Shown here one piece after another: positions 1 through 8,124 of a stretch of 12,709 nt of DNA. The notes below the pieces were generated by a model. It made no database searches. It saw only the letters and a list, made by a program, of their open reading frames with translations, and had not been told where the DNA came from. The DNA is from Ekhidna sp. Its GTDB lineage: Bacteria; Bacteroidota; Bacteroidia; Cytophagales; Cyclobacteriaceae. A program made the position numbers and the translations under genes. The first letter of the stretch is position 1. Each line of letters begins with the position of its first letter. Location: assembly GCA_013214445.1 (NCBI GenBank), contig JABSPG010000059.1, positions 1 through 12,709 on the forward strand. The letters run 5' to 3'.

Positions 1-2160
1 ACCCATTACCTCTTCTGCTTTGTATTCCGTGATTCGCTCAAATCCAGCATTCACAAATTGGATGGAGCCATGCTGATCAGTAATTACAACCGCGTTATCT
101 GTTTTAGAAGCCACCAATGATAAGTTCTGGCTTTCTTCAAGTGCTTTTTGAAGCTCTTTCTCCGCCTTCATCAATCGCTCCGTATTCTCCAGCTGCTCAT
201 CAATCATCTGACGCATTTGCTCTTCCGCCTCTGCCGTCTCTTTCTCAAGCTTCTTACGCTCTGTCATATCTACAACATATGTGATTTTACGCGGCTTCCC
301 ATCCTGACCCATAATTCGCGCACTGTCAGCAAGAATATGTAGCTCTTTACCATTCTTGTGTACCACGTGGAATTCACCTCTGGTTTCATCCTGTCCTGCG
401 ATGAACATGTCATGTTTCTTCTTCCACCAATCTACGTCCTGATCTCGTACAACCATGGTGAATGATTTGCCAACTAACTCTTCACGCGTATACCCATATA
501 TTTCACAGTAGCTATCATTGATCTGATCAAAGGTGTAATCGGGAGCTGTCACACAAATACCAATTGGAGCATTGTTGATCATAACGTCTAATTCCCCCTG
601 CTTCTTCTTAGATACCTCCAAGGCGACATTAAGCTGCTTCTCAGCTATAATCAGCTTCTCGGTATTTTCCAACTGCTCGTCGATCATCTGACGCATCTGC
701 ACCTCTGCCTCCTGCGTCTCTTTCTCGAGTTTTTTACGCTCGGTCATGTCAACTACATAGGTAATCTTTCTTGGCCTTCCATCATGCCCCATGATACGAG
801 CACTATCTGCAAGAATGTGAAGTTCTTTTCCATTTTTATGAAGTACGTTGAACTCACCTCGAGTCTCATCCTGACCGGCAATAAACATATCATGCTTTTT
901 CTTCCACCAATCAACATCTTGAGGTCTTACCACCTTGGTAAATGATTCTCCTATTAGTTCTTCCCTGCTGTAGCCATAAATCTCACAATAACTATCATTT
1001 ATCTGATCAAAGGTGTAGTCTGGAGCGGTCACACATATTCCAATTGGAGCATTGTTAATCATTACGTCAAGCTCACCTTGCTTCTTATTGGATATCTCCA
1101 GCGCAAGACTGAGTTCTTTTTCTGCCTTGATCAACTTCTCGGTATTCTCCAGCTGCTCATCAATCATCTTACGCATTTGAACTTCCGCCTCCTGAGTCTC
1201 TTGCTCAAGTTTCTTACGCTCAGTCATGTCCACCACATAAGTGATCTTACGAGGCTGACCATCTTGTCCAATGATACGGGCACTATCTGCTAGGATGTGT
1301 AGCTTTTTACCATTTTTGTGAACAACCTTAAATTCTCCGCGTGTTTCGTCCTGTCCCGCGATGAACATGTCATGCTTTTTCTTCCACCAATCGACCTTGT
1401 TTGGTTCGACCACCATTGTAAAGGATTTACCAATGAGTTCCTCTCTGGTATAGCCATATATTTCGCAGTAACTGTCATTGATCTGATCAAATGTATAATC
1501 TGGAGCAGTTACACAAATTCCAATTGGAGCATTGTTGATCATTACATCGAGTTCACCCTGCTTCTTGTTAGATATCTCAAGGGCACGATTGAGATCCTTT
1601 TCTGCCTTCATGAGCTTTTCTGCGTTTAGCAACTGCTCATCCATTAGCGTTCTTAATTGTCTTTCGGATTCCTGCGTCTCCTGTTCCAATCGCTTACGCT
1701 CCGTCAAATCCACCACGTAGGTGATTTTGCGTGGACGTCCATCCTTTCCGATTACTCTGGCTGAATCCGCCAGAATGTGAAGTTCCTTACCATGCTTATC
1801 TAATACATTGAACTCACCTCTGGTCTCATCTTGACCGGCGATAAATTGACTATGCTTACGGTTCCAGAAAGGAATATCTTCTGGCTTCACCACTTTGGTA
1901 AATGACTGACCTACCAGCTCTTCTTTTCTGTAGCCATAGATCTGAGTATATGTTTCATTGACTTGCTCGAAATTACCCTCAGGAGTAGTGACGCAAATAC
2001 CAATAGGTGCATTGCCAATCATGATATCCATTTCATGACTTCTCTGCTGAATCTGCTCCTTTGCAAAATCTAACTCACTGGTGAGATTTTTCATTTCAAT
2101 CTCATAATCGCCTTGCTCTTTTTGTAGGTTTTGAACCTTTTCCTCCGCAAGTGCTAGCAT
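1..2160 (-). CDS. Multi-PAS sensor protein, downstream part (four tandem PAS/coil repeats plus start of another PAS), partial
   Basis: Open from 2196 to the left edge with no stop; the first ATG is at 2160 and the 3' end lies outside the window. From that ATG, residues 1-40 are coiled coil. Residues 41-200, 201-360, 361-520 and 521-680 are four repeat units, each one PAS domain plus a helical linker. Residues 681-720 begin a different PAS (motifs KTDNAVVITD and NAGFERIT). Each unit carries NAPIGICVT, IYGY, FIAGQDETRGEF, HILADSAR and a terminal TERK followed by a heptad-like coil. PAS domains bind ligands or mediate dimerisation; the ligand cannot be told from the sequence. No kinase, cyclase or phosphatase domain is in view. 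This is most likely the continuation of the 2102-6832 gene after a frame break: the coil starts abruptly in this frame exactly where the PAS ending in the other frame needs a linker. A separate gene starting at 2160 and overlapping the upstream stop by 59 nt is the alternative. Confidence 0.85.
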   Translation of the reverse strand, partial: MLALAEEKVQNLQKEQGDYEIEMKNLTSELDFAKEQIQQRSHEMDIMIGNAPIGICVTTPEGNFEQVNETYTQIYGYRKEELVGQSFTKVVKPEDIPFWNRKHSQFIAGQDETRGEFNVLDKHGKELHILADSARVIGKDGRPRKITYVVDLTERKRLEQETQESERQLRTLMDEQLLNAEKLMKAEKDLNRALEISNKKQGELDVMINNAPIGICVTAPDYTFDQINDSYCEIYGYTREELIGKSFTMVVEPNKVDWWKKKHDMFIAGQDETRGEFKVVHKNGKKLHILADSARIIGQDGQPRKITYVVDMTERKKLEQETQEAEVQMRKMIDEQLENTEKLIKAEKELSLALEISNKKQGELDVMINNAPIGICVTAPDYTFDQINDSYCEIYGYSREELIGESFTKVVRPQDVDWWKKKHDMFIAGQDETRGEFNVLHKNGKELHILADSARIMGHDGRPRKITYVVDMTERKKLEKETQEAEVQMRQMIDEQLENTEKLIIAEKQLNVALEVSKKKQGELDVMINNAPIGICVTAPDYTFDQINDSYCEIYGYTREELVGKSFTMVVRDQDVDWWKKKHDMFIAGQDETRGEFHVVHKNGKELHILADSARIMGQDGKPRKITYVVDMTERKKLEKETAEAEEQMRQMIDEQLENTERLMKAEKELQKALEESQNLSLVASKTDNAVVITDQHGSIQFVNAGFERITEYKAEEVMG
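121..2040 (-). repeat. Four tandem 480-bp coding repeats (PAS + coiled-coil linker, 160 aa each)
   Basis: Units in coding order are 2040-1561, 1560-1081, 1080-601 and 600-121. The period is exactly 480 bp with no internal indel. By my alignment, units 2 and 3 differ at about 20 of 160 residues. Unit 1 is the most divergent, and the linker end of unit 4 changes to resemble the segment preceding the KTDNAV-type PAS. Invariant across all four are NAPIGICVT, IYGY, FIAGQDETRGEF, HILADSAR and PRKITYVVD. At the DNA level the copies differ at many third positions while the protein is retained. The duplications are therefore not very recent, and the protein sequence has been held by selection or partial gene conversion. 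Confidence 0.95.
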
Positions 2161-5100
2161 TGCTAAGCCTGTGTTGCTGAGACAAATCAGTGCAAATCAT
2201 CATAAACTGCTCTGTATTTCCCGTCTCATCAAAATTTGGTGACAGTGAAATGGATAGTTTGAGCTCATCATTTCTCATACCCGTCAGGGTAATTTCACTT
2301 TTCAGGTGTCCACCAGAACTCAAAGCTCGTTTTAATTCACCATGAAAATCACCTGTTGTAGATTGTACTCTATTGAAAAGCATCTCGATTCGCTTACCTT
2401 CCAACATTTGGCCTCCAACGCCTAACATCTGGCTCATTTGACCATTGGCCCATTGTATTTCACCGTAACTATTGGCTATCAATACGCCGTTGATTGTGTT
2501 ATTGGCGACAATCGTGAAGTTTTGAAGCTGCTTTTGAGCTTCTTTCAACTGAGTCAGATCGCTTTGAATGTAAATGTACTTTTCGATATTTCCCTGATCT
2601 CCCAGTATTGGCGTAACGCTTTGGGATGCCCAGTACATATCTCCATTTTTAGTACTGTACTGCATCTCACAGTTGAAAGGTCTTCCGCTACTCAAGCCTT
2701 GTTGCAAGGTTCTGATTTGCTCTGGAGTGGTTTCCGAACCATGAAGAAGTGCTTCTGCTCTCCTTCCTACTGACTCAGAATTTCGATACCCTGTAATCCT
2801 TTCAAAACCATTATTCACGTATTCTACAGACCCACTTGCATCTGTGATAATTACTGCATTATCTGTTTTCGAGGCAACTAGGGAAAGGTTTTGGCTATCC
2901 TCCAGGGCTTGCTGCAATTCTCTTTCTCTTTGCATTAGTTCTTCTAATGAACCATGCTCTCCTTTTATCTCATCTATCTGATTCTGTAACTCTGATATCT
3001 CAGTTTCATAACGCTTGAAGTCTGTGACATCCATGATGTAGTTTACACGCTTGACCTGATTTTCTGCATTGGTCATTCGAGAGTTTGACACTTTCAGTGT
3101 TCGCTCTACTCCATCTTTTGTCGTAATCGTGATCTCTTTAGATGAGATGTCTCTTCCACCAATAAATCTTTGATGCTCATCCTTGAGTTCTTGCACTTCA
3201 TTGCGCTTAGCGACTTTAGTAAAGATCTTTTCAATAAGGTCTTCTTTACTAAAACCATAGATCCGACAAAACTCCTTGTTGACGTATTCGTAATAGCCTT
3301 TCGCATTGATGATACTGATGCCAATAGGTGCTTTATCGAACGCTTTGTCATCAAAAGATTCTTGTGTTATCTCAGAACCATTCTCGAGCTTAATCTTCAA
3401 TTCGTCTAGCTCTCTATCAAGCTGCGATTTATCCTCAGTGAGCTCTAACAAGCGATCTTCAGCTTGCTTCAACTCATTTTTAAGCGACTGATTTTCAGTA
3501 ATATCAGTAAATATTACCAAATACTTTTCTACTTCGAAAGAAGACGAAAATATTGGAGAGAATGAATAGGAAAAGCATTTCTGAGACCCTCTTTGATCGA
3601 GACAGATCTCATTTTCTCGGCTTGGCTTTTCTTTACCAAGTATGTTCTTCAACAGGCCGCTACTTCCAGATGTCTTAAATAGATCATCAAGCGATAGGTC
3701 ATTTAACTGGTCAATGTCCTTATTGAAATATCTTGCAAATCTTTCGTTAGCCCAGGTGATATTGCCATCAAGGTCTATTGAAACGACAGCATTTGTCACC
3801 TTACTTGCTATGTTCGATAGGTTCTCTAGCTTCTCTTCAGCCTCTTTGATGGCCGTCAGATCTGTTTCTATCAGTAAGTACTTCTCCACATCTCCCTCAT
3901 TGTCTAGCATAGGGATACCTCGCATAGCACTCATATAGTCCTCTCCACGCTTGTTCTTAAATGAAAGCTCATACTTGAATGCCTTACCGGATTTCATACT
4001 CTTAACTATTTTGTTAAAAGTGACGGTATCGGTACGACTGCTTCGAAGTTTATGATAGGCGAAGCTGTCCTTTAAGTGTTCAACTGAATACCCAGTAAGC
4101 GCCTCAAACTTGTGGTTTGCCCACTGCAGGTTACCAAACGCATCAACGATCGATACTGCATTGTCAGTTTTATCAGCCAAAATACTTAGCGTATCTAGTT
4201 CGCCTCTAAGCGATTCAAGCTCTCGCATCGCATTTGCTAATTTCTCCTCTTTGGACCTCAGCAAGCTTGCCTGACGCTCCTGATCCAGCATTAGGCTATC
4301 TAGCTGATCTTTGCTTCTATTGTAGTTTTCTACAATGTTCCGTTCAGTGGTAATATCCTTTCCTATCAAAAGGAACTCATCCTGCTCTGCTCCCACTTGT
4401 GGTGTAATATTCAGTGAATATACCTGACTCCCAGTGCCATTCTTGGCATTTACCTCTGTAGTATACTCTCGTCTAGAACTAAAGGCTTCACGAATTCGAC
4501 TGATTTGTCCTGAATCAACACCCTTTGTTTTTAGGTAAGCAGTGATGTCTTTCTTATTGTCGACCTTACCAAATTCTGTTTCAAACTGCTGATTATTCCA
4601 AACCAGCTCGCCACTTCCACTAAGAACAACGGCAAAATTGTCTGTCTTCTCTGCTACAACAGACAGCTCAGATAGCTTTTCTTGCTGCTTTTTGAGTTGA
4701 TCAATGTCTTTTTCAACAACAATGTATCGCTCCAGGGCCTGATCATTTCCGTAAATTGGGCTTACAGTCATCATAACCCAATGAAGGTTGCCATGCTTAT
4801 CTTGTTTCAATAATTCATGTTGCTTAACCACTCCATTGAATTGAGCTTTATTTTCACTAAATCCATTATACTGATTGATGAAGTCTTTGTAGAAGTTATC
4901 TACAGGTTGATCCACCATCTCCTTTGCTGAATAACCAGATAGCTGCTCGTACCTTTGATTAACCCACTCTATTTTATTAGATGAGTCAATGATCATGATG
5001 GCGTCCGATACCTGATCTGTAATGAACGAAAGGTCCCTCAAATGATTTCGCGTTTCCTTAATTCCTGTAAGATATCTAATGACACCTTTGATAGAAACGC

Positions 5101-6832
5101 TTCCATTTTCTGTGTGTCTGTAAGCATCTAAATAGGCCCAGGAAAACTTCCCATCCTTGCCTTTAATCTTCCATTTTCCAGAAATGCTCTTCTTCGCACC
5201 CTGCTTCAGTTGATTAAACTCACTCTGAAAAGATGACTTGCTTTCCGGGTGTAAGTGCTTGGCGATAGAATTATTTCCATTAGACAATTGCGTCTGTGTA
5301 TTGCCTAGAATACTCGCTGCAGCATCCGAATAGGAAAAATGATTCTCAGCAATATTGTAAATCCAAGTGGCATTTGAAGGAGACTGAGTAGTTACAAAGT
5401 TTCCATTGCTTTGTAATTGTATGTTACGATCTTTCAGATCTTTATTTTCATCCTCCAGATCTTTGGCGCTCATTTCAGCCTTTCTCAGCTGTGCCTTCAT
5501 TTCGGAAATCTCCGTATTTCTGTCTGAGATAAAAGTCTCCAAGCGCTGATTCTTATCTACTAAATCTCTGTTCTGATCAGAGACGAACTCCATCTTCTTT
5601 TTGCTGTCTTCGAGCCTTTCGGTCAGGTTATCGACAGACATATTTTTGGACTCTAATCTATTTTGAAGGAAAGATCGCTCCTGTTGCAATACTCTCGACT
5701 GCATCTGGAACTCTGACACCTCTTTGTTGAGCAAATCGATCTGCTCATTATTACTGGACAACTTAGACTCATACTCGCCAACCTGCACTTCCTTCTTTGT
5801 AAGGGATCTTCGTAAATGATCGCACTCTGTATCCAAAGATGCAACATTGGCTTTCAATTCAGCATTAGCTTCCTGCGCTTCATTTGATGACTTAATCTCC
5901 GCTGTAAGCGCACTAAGTTTTTCATTCTTCTCACTTAATATGGATTGGATTTTAACTACCTCTTGCTTCAAACTCTGGTACTCAGTCTCAGCCTTATGCG
6001 TGTTTTGAGCAAGCTCCTTAAGTGAGCTATTTCGTTTCTCTAGATCTATGGATAAGCTATGGTACTGCTTTTCCTTTTCACTCAATTTGGTATTGAGTGC
6101 TGTCTTTTCCTGGTTTACCTGATTTAAGGATAGCTCTAACTGATTCTTTTCTTTATCAAGGCGGTGTAAGACACCTTGATTGTTTTTCAATTGGTTTCTC
6201 TGATCGGCAATAAGCTGATTCTTATGCTTTAGATCATCAGACATAGACTGTATTTTGCCCTTCAGACCTTGAAATGAGCTAGTTAGCTTTGTCCATCTCA
6301 GTTTGTCCCGCAAAACAACTTCCTGTAGAGGAAACAATACATACAGTATCAAATATGCTAGTGAGAAAAGTAGGATTGCTACAGCTGCCGTACTGAAAGC
6401 ACCATAGTATCTCAACTGTGAGGCCTGAGTCGAGTTGGCAGCTGCCTTGATGTTCTCAATGGCAAGCATGGAGGAAAGAAAGGCAGACTCCATTTTGGCC
6501 ATTGACTCTGGAGTAGCTCCATCTCGGCTGATCTTATTGATGGCAGCATTGAACTGATCTATCTCAGAAGATAGATTTGAACTATACTGACCTCCATATT
6601 TCAGTGCAACTGGGCTCAGAGTAATATTATTAGTAATAGCAGAATCACTGTTTTTGTAAGAGTCAAGAATGTTCTTTCTGGATGAAAGCGCGCTTTCTTG
6701 TTCTTTTAGTAGTGAAATGCTTTGCTGTGTTTCAAGAATAAGTGTACTTGATTGACGATTCAGCAACAGAATGCCTGCAATGCAAAATAGCATCAGTATT
6801 GCAGGTAAGATGATTTTTAGTTTCGATTCCAT
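2102..6832 (-). CDS. Giant membrane-anchored multi-PAS sensor protein, upstream part
   Basis: 1576 residues as read, starting at ATG 6832, 11 nt after the phosphatase gene stop. TM1 is at residues 6-25, then a helical periplasmic segment of about 118 residues, TM2 at about 144-170, and a continuous coiled coil at about 185-480. Eight PAS domains follow, at approximately 487-590, 603-712, 723-830, 882-995, 1006-1113, 1165-1272, 1317-1428 and 1439-1550. Several are introduced by a recurring helix ending in a KTDNAV-like motif (730, 888, 1322) and end in a TD(L/I)T-type C-cap. There is no HisKA/HATPase, GGDEF or methyl-accepting domain. The last ~23 residues look like out-of-frame translation, so the natural protein probably continues into the 2160-1 reading frame, giving more than 2,270 residues in the window alone. 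The role is inferred as a multi-input membrane sensor or scaffold for the kinase and phosphatase encoded just upstream. The ligands are unknown. Confidence 0.9.
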   Translation of the reverse strand: MESKLKIILPAILMLFCIAGILLLNRQSSTLILETQQSISLLKEQESALSSRKNILDSYKNSDSAITNNITLSPVALKYGGQYSSNLSSEIDQFNAAINKISRDGATPESMAKMESAFLSSMLAIENIKAAANSTQASQLRYYGAFSTAAVAILLFSLAYLILYVLFPLQEVVLRDKLRWTKLTSSFQGLKGKIQSMSDDLKHKNQLIADQRNQLKNNQGVLHRLDKEKNQLELSLNQVNQEKTALNTKLSEKEKQYHSLSIDLEKRNSSLKELAQNTHKAETEYQSLKQEVVKIQSILSEKNEKLSALTAEIKSSNEAQEANAELKANVASLDTECDHLRRSLTKKEVQVGEYESKLSSNNEQIDLLNKEVSEFQMQSRVLQQERSFLQNRLESKNMSVDNLTERLEDSKKKMEFVSDQNRDLVDKNQRLETFISDRNTEISEMKAQLRKAEMSAKDLEDENKDLKDRNIQLQSNGNFVTTQSPSNATWIYNIAENHFSYSDAAASILGNTQTQLSNGNNSIAKHLHPESKSSFQSEFNQLKQGAKKSISGKWKIKGKDGKFSWAYLDAYRHTENGSVSIKGVIRYLTGIKETRNHLRDLSFITDQVSDAIMIIDSSNKIEWVNQRYEQLSGYSAKEMVDQPVDNFYKDFINQYNGFSENKAQFNGVVKQHELLKQDKHGNLHWVMMTVSPIYGNDQALERYIVVEKDIDQLKKQQEKLSELSVVAEKTDNFAVVLSGSGELVWNNQQFETEFGKVDNKKDITAYLKTKGVDSGQISRIREAFSSRREYTTEVNAKNGTGSQVYSLNITPQVGAEQDEFLLIGKDITTERNIVENYNRSKDQLDSLMLDQERQASLLRSKEEKLANAMRELESLRGELDTLSILADKTDNAVSIVDAFGNLQWANHKFEALTGYSVEHLKDSFAYHKLRSSRTDTVTFNKIVKSMKSGKAFKYELSFKNKRGEDYMSAMRGIPMLDNEGDVEKYLLIETDLTAIKEAEEKLENLSNIASKVTNAVVSIDLDGNITWANERFARYFNKDIDQLNDLSLDDLFKTSGSSGLLKNILGKEKPSRENEICLDQRGSQKCFSYSFSPIFSSSFEVEKYLVIFTDITENQSLKNELKQAEDRLLELTEDKSQLDRELDELKIKLENGSEITQESFDDKAFDKAPIGISIINAKGYYEYVNKEFCRIYGFSKEDLIEKIFTKVAKRNEVQELKDEHQRFIGGRDISSKEITITTKDGVERTLKVSNSRMTNAENQVKRVNYIMDVTDFKRYETEISELQNQIDEIKGEHGSLEELMQRERELQQALEDSQNLSLVASKTDNAVIITDASGSVEYVNNGFERITGYRNSESVGRRAEALLHGSETTPEQIRTLQQGLSSGRPFNCEMQYSTKNGDMYWASQSVTPILGDQGNIEKYIYIQSDLTQLKEAQKQLQNFTIVANNTINGVLIANSYGEIQWANGQMSQMLGVGGQMLEGKRIEMLFNRVQSTTGDFHGELKRALSSGGHLKSEITLTGMRNDELKLSISLSPNFDETGNTEQFMMICTDLSQQHRLSNASTCGGKGSKPTKRARRL
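2104..2196 (-). other. Frame break inside the giant multi-PAS gene
   Basis: The frame of the upstream gene part ends at TGA 2104-2102, while the frame used downstream is open only below the TGA at 2199-2197. The switch must therefore lie within this 93-nt overlap. In the upstream frame, the eighth PAS ends normally with ICTDLSQQ (near 2177), and then an out-of-character basic tail (NASTCGGKGSKP, KRARRL) appears. In the +1 frame the same DNA encodes a good coil (LALAEEKVQNLQKEQ). One extra base, or two missing, around 2165-2182 explains both. There is no homopolymer at the junction. Sequencing error, a real disabling mutation, or recoding cannot be separated from the sequence alone. Confidence 0.8.
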
Positions 6833-6843
6833 TGTTCTTTCTT

Positions 6844-8124
6844 TTAGATTCTAATTCCTAATACCATGATGTCATCATTGGAATGACCTTCAGAGCCTTT
6901 CCACTCTTTCATTTCATTATCCAAAATCTCCATTTGCTGACTCATAGGTTGTGTTCGGAAACTTTCGATTAATTCTCTAAATCTCCTTCCTGAGAATTTC
7001 TTGTTGTTTGATTCATTGAGTTGATCTTTGTATCCATCAGAGGATAGATAGATCTCAGATACTTTGTGAGCATCCAAAGTCAGTGCCGTGAAATCATCCA
7101 TTTCGGATTGACTCCCTATGCATACTTTATTTCCTTTAAAGCTCTTCATCTCACCCTCTTCGAAATAGATGATCTCACTGTTTGCTGCAAAGAGGTGAAT
7201 CTGCTGGTTTATCTCGTCTAAAATGACAAGTGAGCCATCCATGCCATCGTCTTCTAGCCTTGCTTTCTTTGCGGAAAGGTGAGAATTAACTTTACTGTTC
7301 AATTTCTTAAGCATCACATTGCCGTCGGGATTGGTGGTGTTTTCAACAATGTTTTCAAGAGTAGTAAATCCAAGGATGCTGAGCAGCGCCCCAGGGACTC
7401 CATGCCCAGTGCAATCAAATGCTCCCAAGATGGTATAGCCATCGATCGGCTTATAGAAATAGAAATCTCCACTAACTATGTCCTGAGCTTTGTAGTAAAT
7501 GAAAGAGTCAGAAAAGCTTTCGTTTAGTGTTGAAGCATCAGGCAGTATTGCTCGCTGTATCGTAAGCGCATAGTCTATGCTATCGTATATTTTACTGTTA
7601 GCCTGTTTTAGTTCACTTGTACGTTCCTCTACTCGATCCTCAAGGTTAATGGAAGCATCAAAGAGTTCTTGAATCAGGCTTTCCTTCTCATTTCGTAAAC
7701 TATAAACCTCTAGTGCTTTTTCAATCGTGAGTTTTACCTCTCTGGCATCCCAAGGCTTGGTGATATAACTGTAGATCCCACATTTGTTGATAGCATTGGT
7801 GATATCATCAATATCTGAGAAACCAGTTATTATCATACTGATTGCCTCTGGATAATCTGGCTTGATTTGCTCCAGAAACTGTGTTCCTGTCATTCCAGGC
7901 ATCTTTTGATCCGTTACTACCAAATGAATCTTGTTCTCTTTCAGTATTTCTATCGCATCATAAGCGCTCTCTGCAGTGAGAACATTGTAGTACCTTCTAA
8001 AGGAAGATTTAAACACTCTTAAATTATGAGGTTCATCATCCACGTATAGAATGTTGTACTGCTTCTTCGTTGGACGAGCAGTAGGCTCCATATCATGCTT
8101 GTGCGTTGATGCGATCGCTTCCAT
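6844..8124 (-). CDS. Response regulator with SpoIIE/PP2C-type serine/threonine phosphatase output
   Basis: The protein is 426 residues from ATG 8124. A TTG at 8130 and an ATG at 8091 are alternatives; the latter sits 1 nt after the kinase stop and directly before the receiver, so it is quite plausible. Numbering from the 8130 TTG, the receiver is at about 25-145 with acidic pair D31/D32, phosphoacceptor D74 (VVTDQKMPGM), T102 and K125 (TKPW). A coiled helical linker runs about 145-190. The PP2C/SpoIIE domain at about 195-428 has metal-site motifs SGDF (D222), DCTGHG (D239), SSDG (D365) and NDD (419-420), all intact. The family dephosphorylates Ser/Thr on partner-switch proteins. The likely substrate here is the SiaC-family protein two genes upstream, by analogy with SiaA acting on SiaC. 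That is inference from gene context. The cognate kinase is presumably the adjacent histidine kinase. Confidence 0.94.
   Translation of the reverse strand: MEAIASTHKHDMEPTARPTKKQYNILYVDDEPHNLRVFKSSFRRYYNVLTAESAYDAIEILKENKIHLVVTDQKMPGMTGTQFLEQIKPDYPEAISMIITGFSDIDDITNAINKCGIYSYITKPWDAREVKLTIEKALEVYSLRNEKESLIQELFDASINLEDRVEERTSELKQANSKIYDSIDYALTIQRAILPDASTLNESFSDSFIYYKAQDIVSGDFYFYKPIDGYTILGAFDCTGHGVPGALLSILGFTTLENIVENTTNPDGNVMLKKLNSKVNSHLSAKKARLEDDGMDGSLVILDEINQQIHLFAANSEIIYFEEGEMKSFKGNKVCIGSQSEMDDFTALTLDAHKVSEIYLSSDGYKDQLNESNNKKFSGRRFRELIESFRTQPMSQQMEILDNEMKEWKGSEGHSNDDIMVLGIRI

Noticed and set aside
1078..1629. Repeated plus-strand Leu/Phe-rich open frames in the left part
   Set aside because: They recur with the 480-bp repeat and are the antisense of the charged coiled-coil linkers, not membrane proteins.
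121..2040. 480-bp tandem repeats as a mobile element or satellite
   Set aside because: They are in frame, encode PAS domains and lack terminal repeats or transposase; protein-coding domain duplication explains them.
2163..2172. CTT-AGC at the frame break resembles a +1 recoding site (leucine codon slipping from CTT to TTA)
   Set aside because: There is no stop codon, no stimulator and no known precedent in this phylum that I can cite; a plain indel or separate start explains it more simply. Kept only as a possibility.
2438..2773. Plus-strand open frame of 111 codons inside the multi-PAS gene
   Set aside because: Antisense shadow of a well-conserved PAS region; the translation has no domain character.
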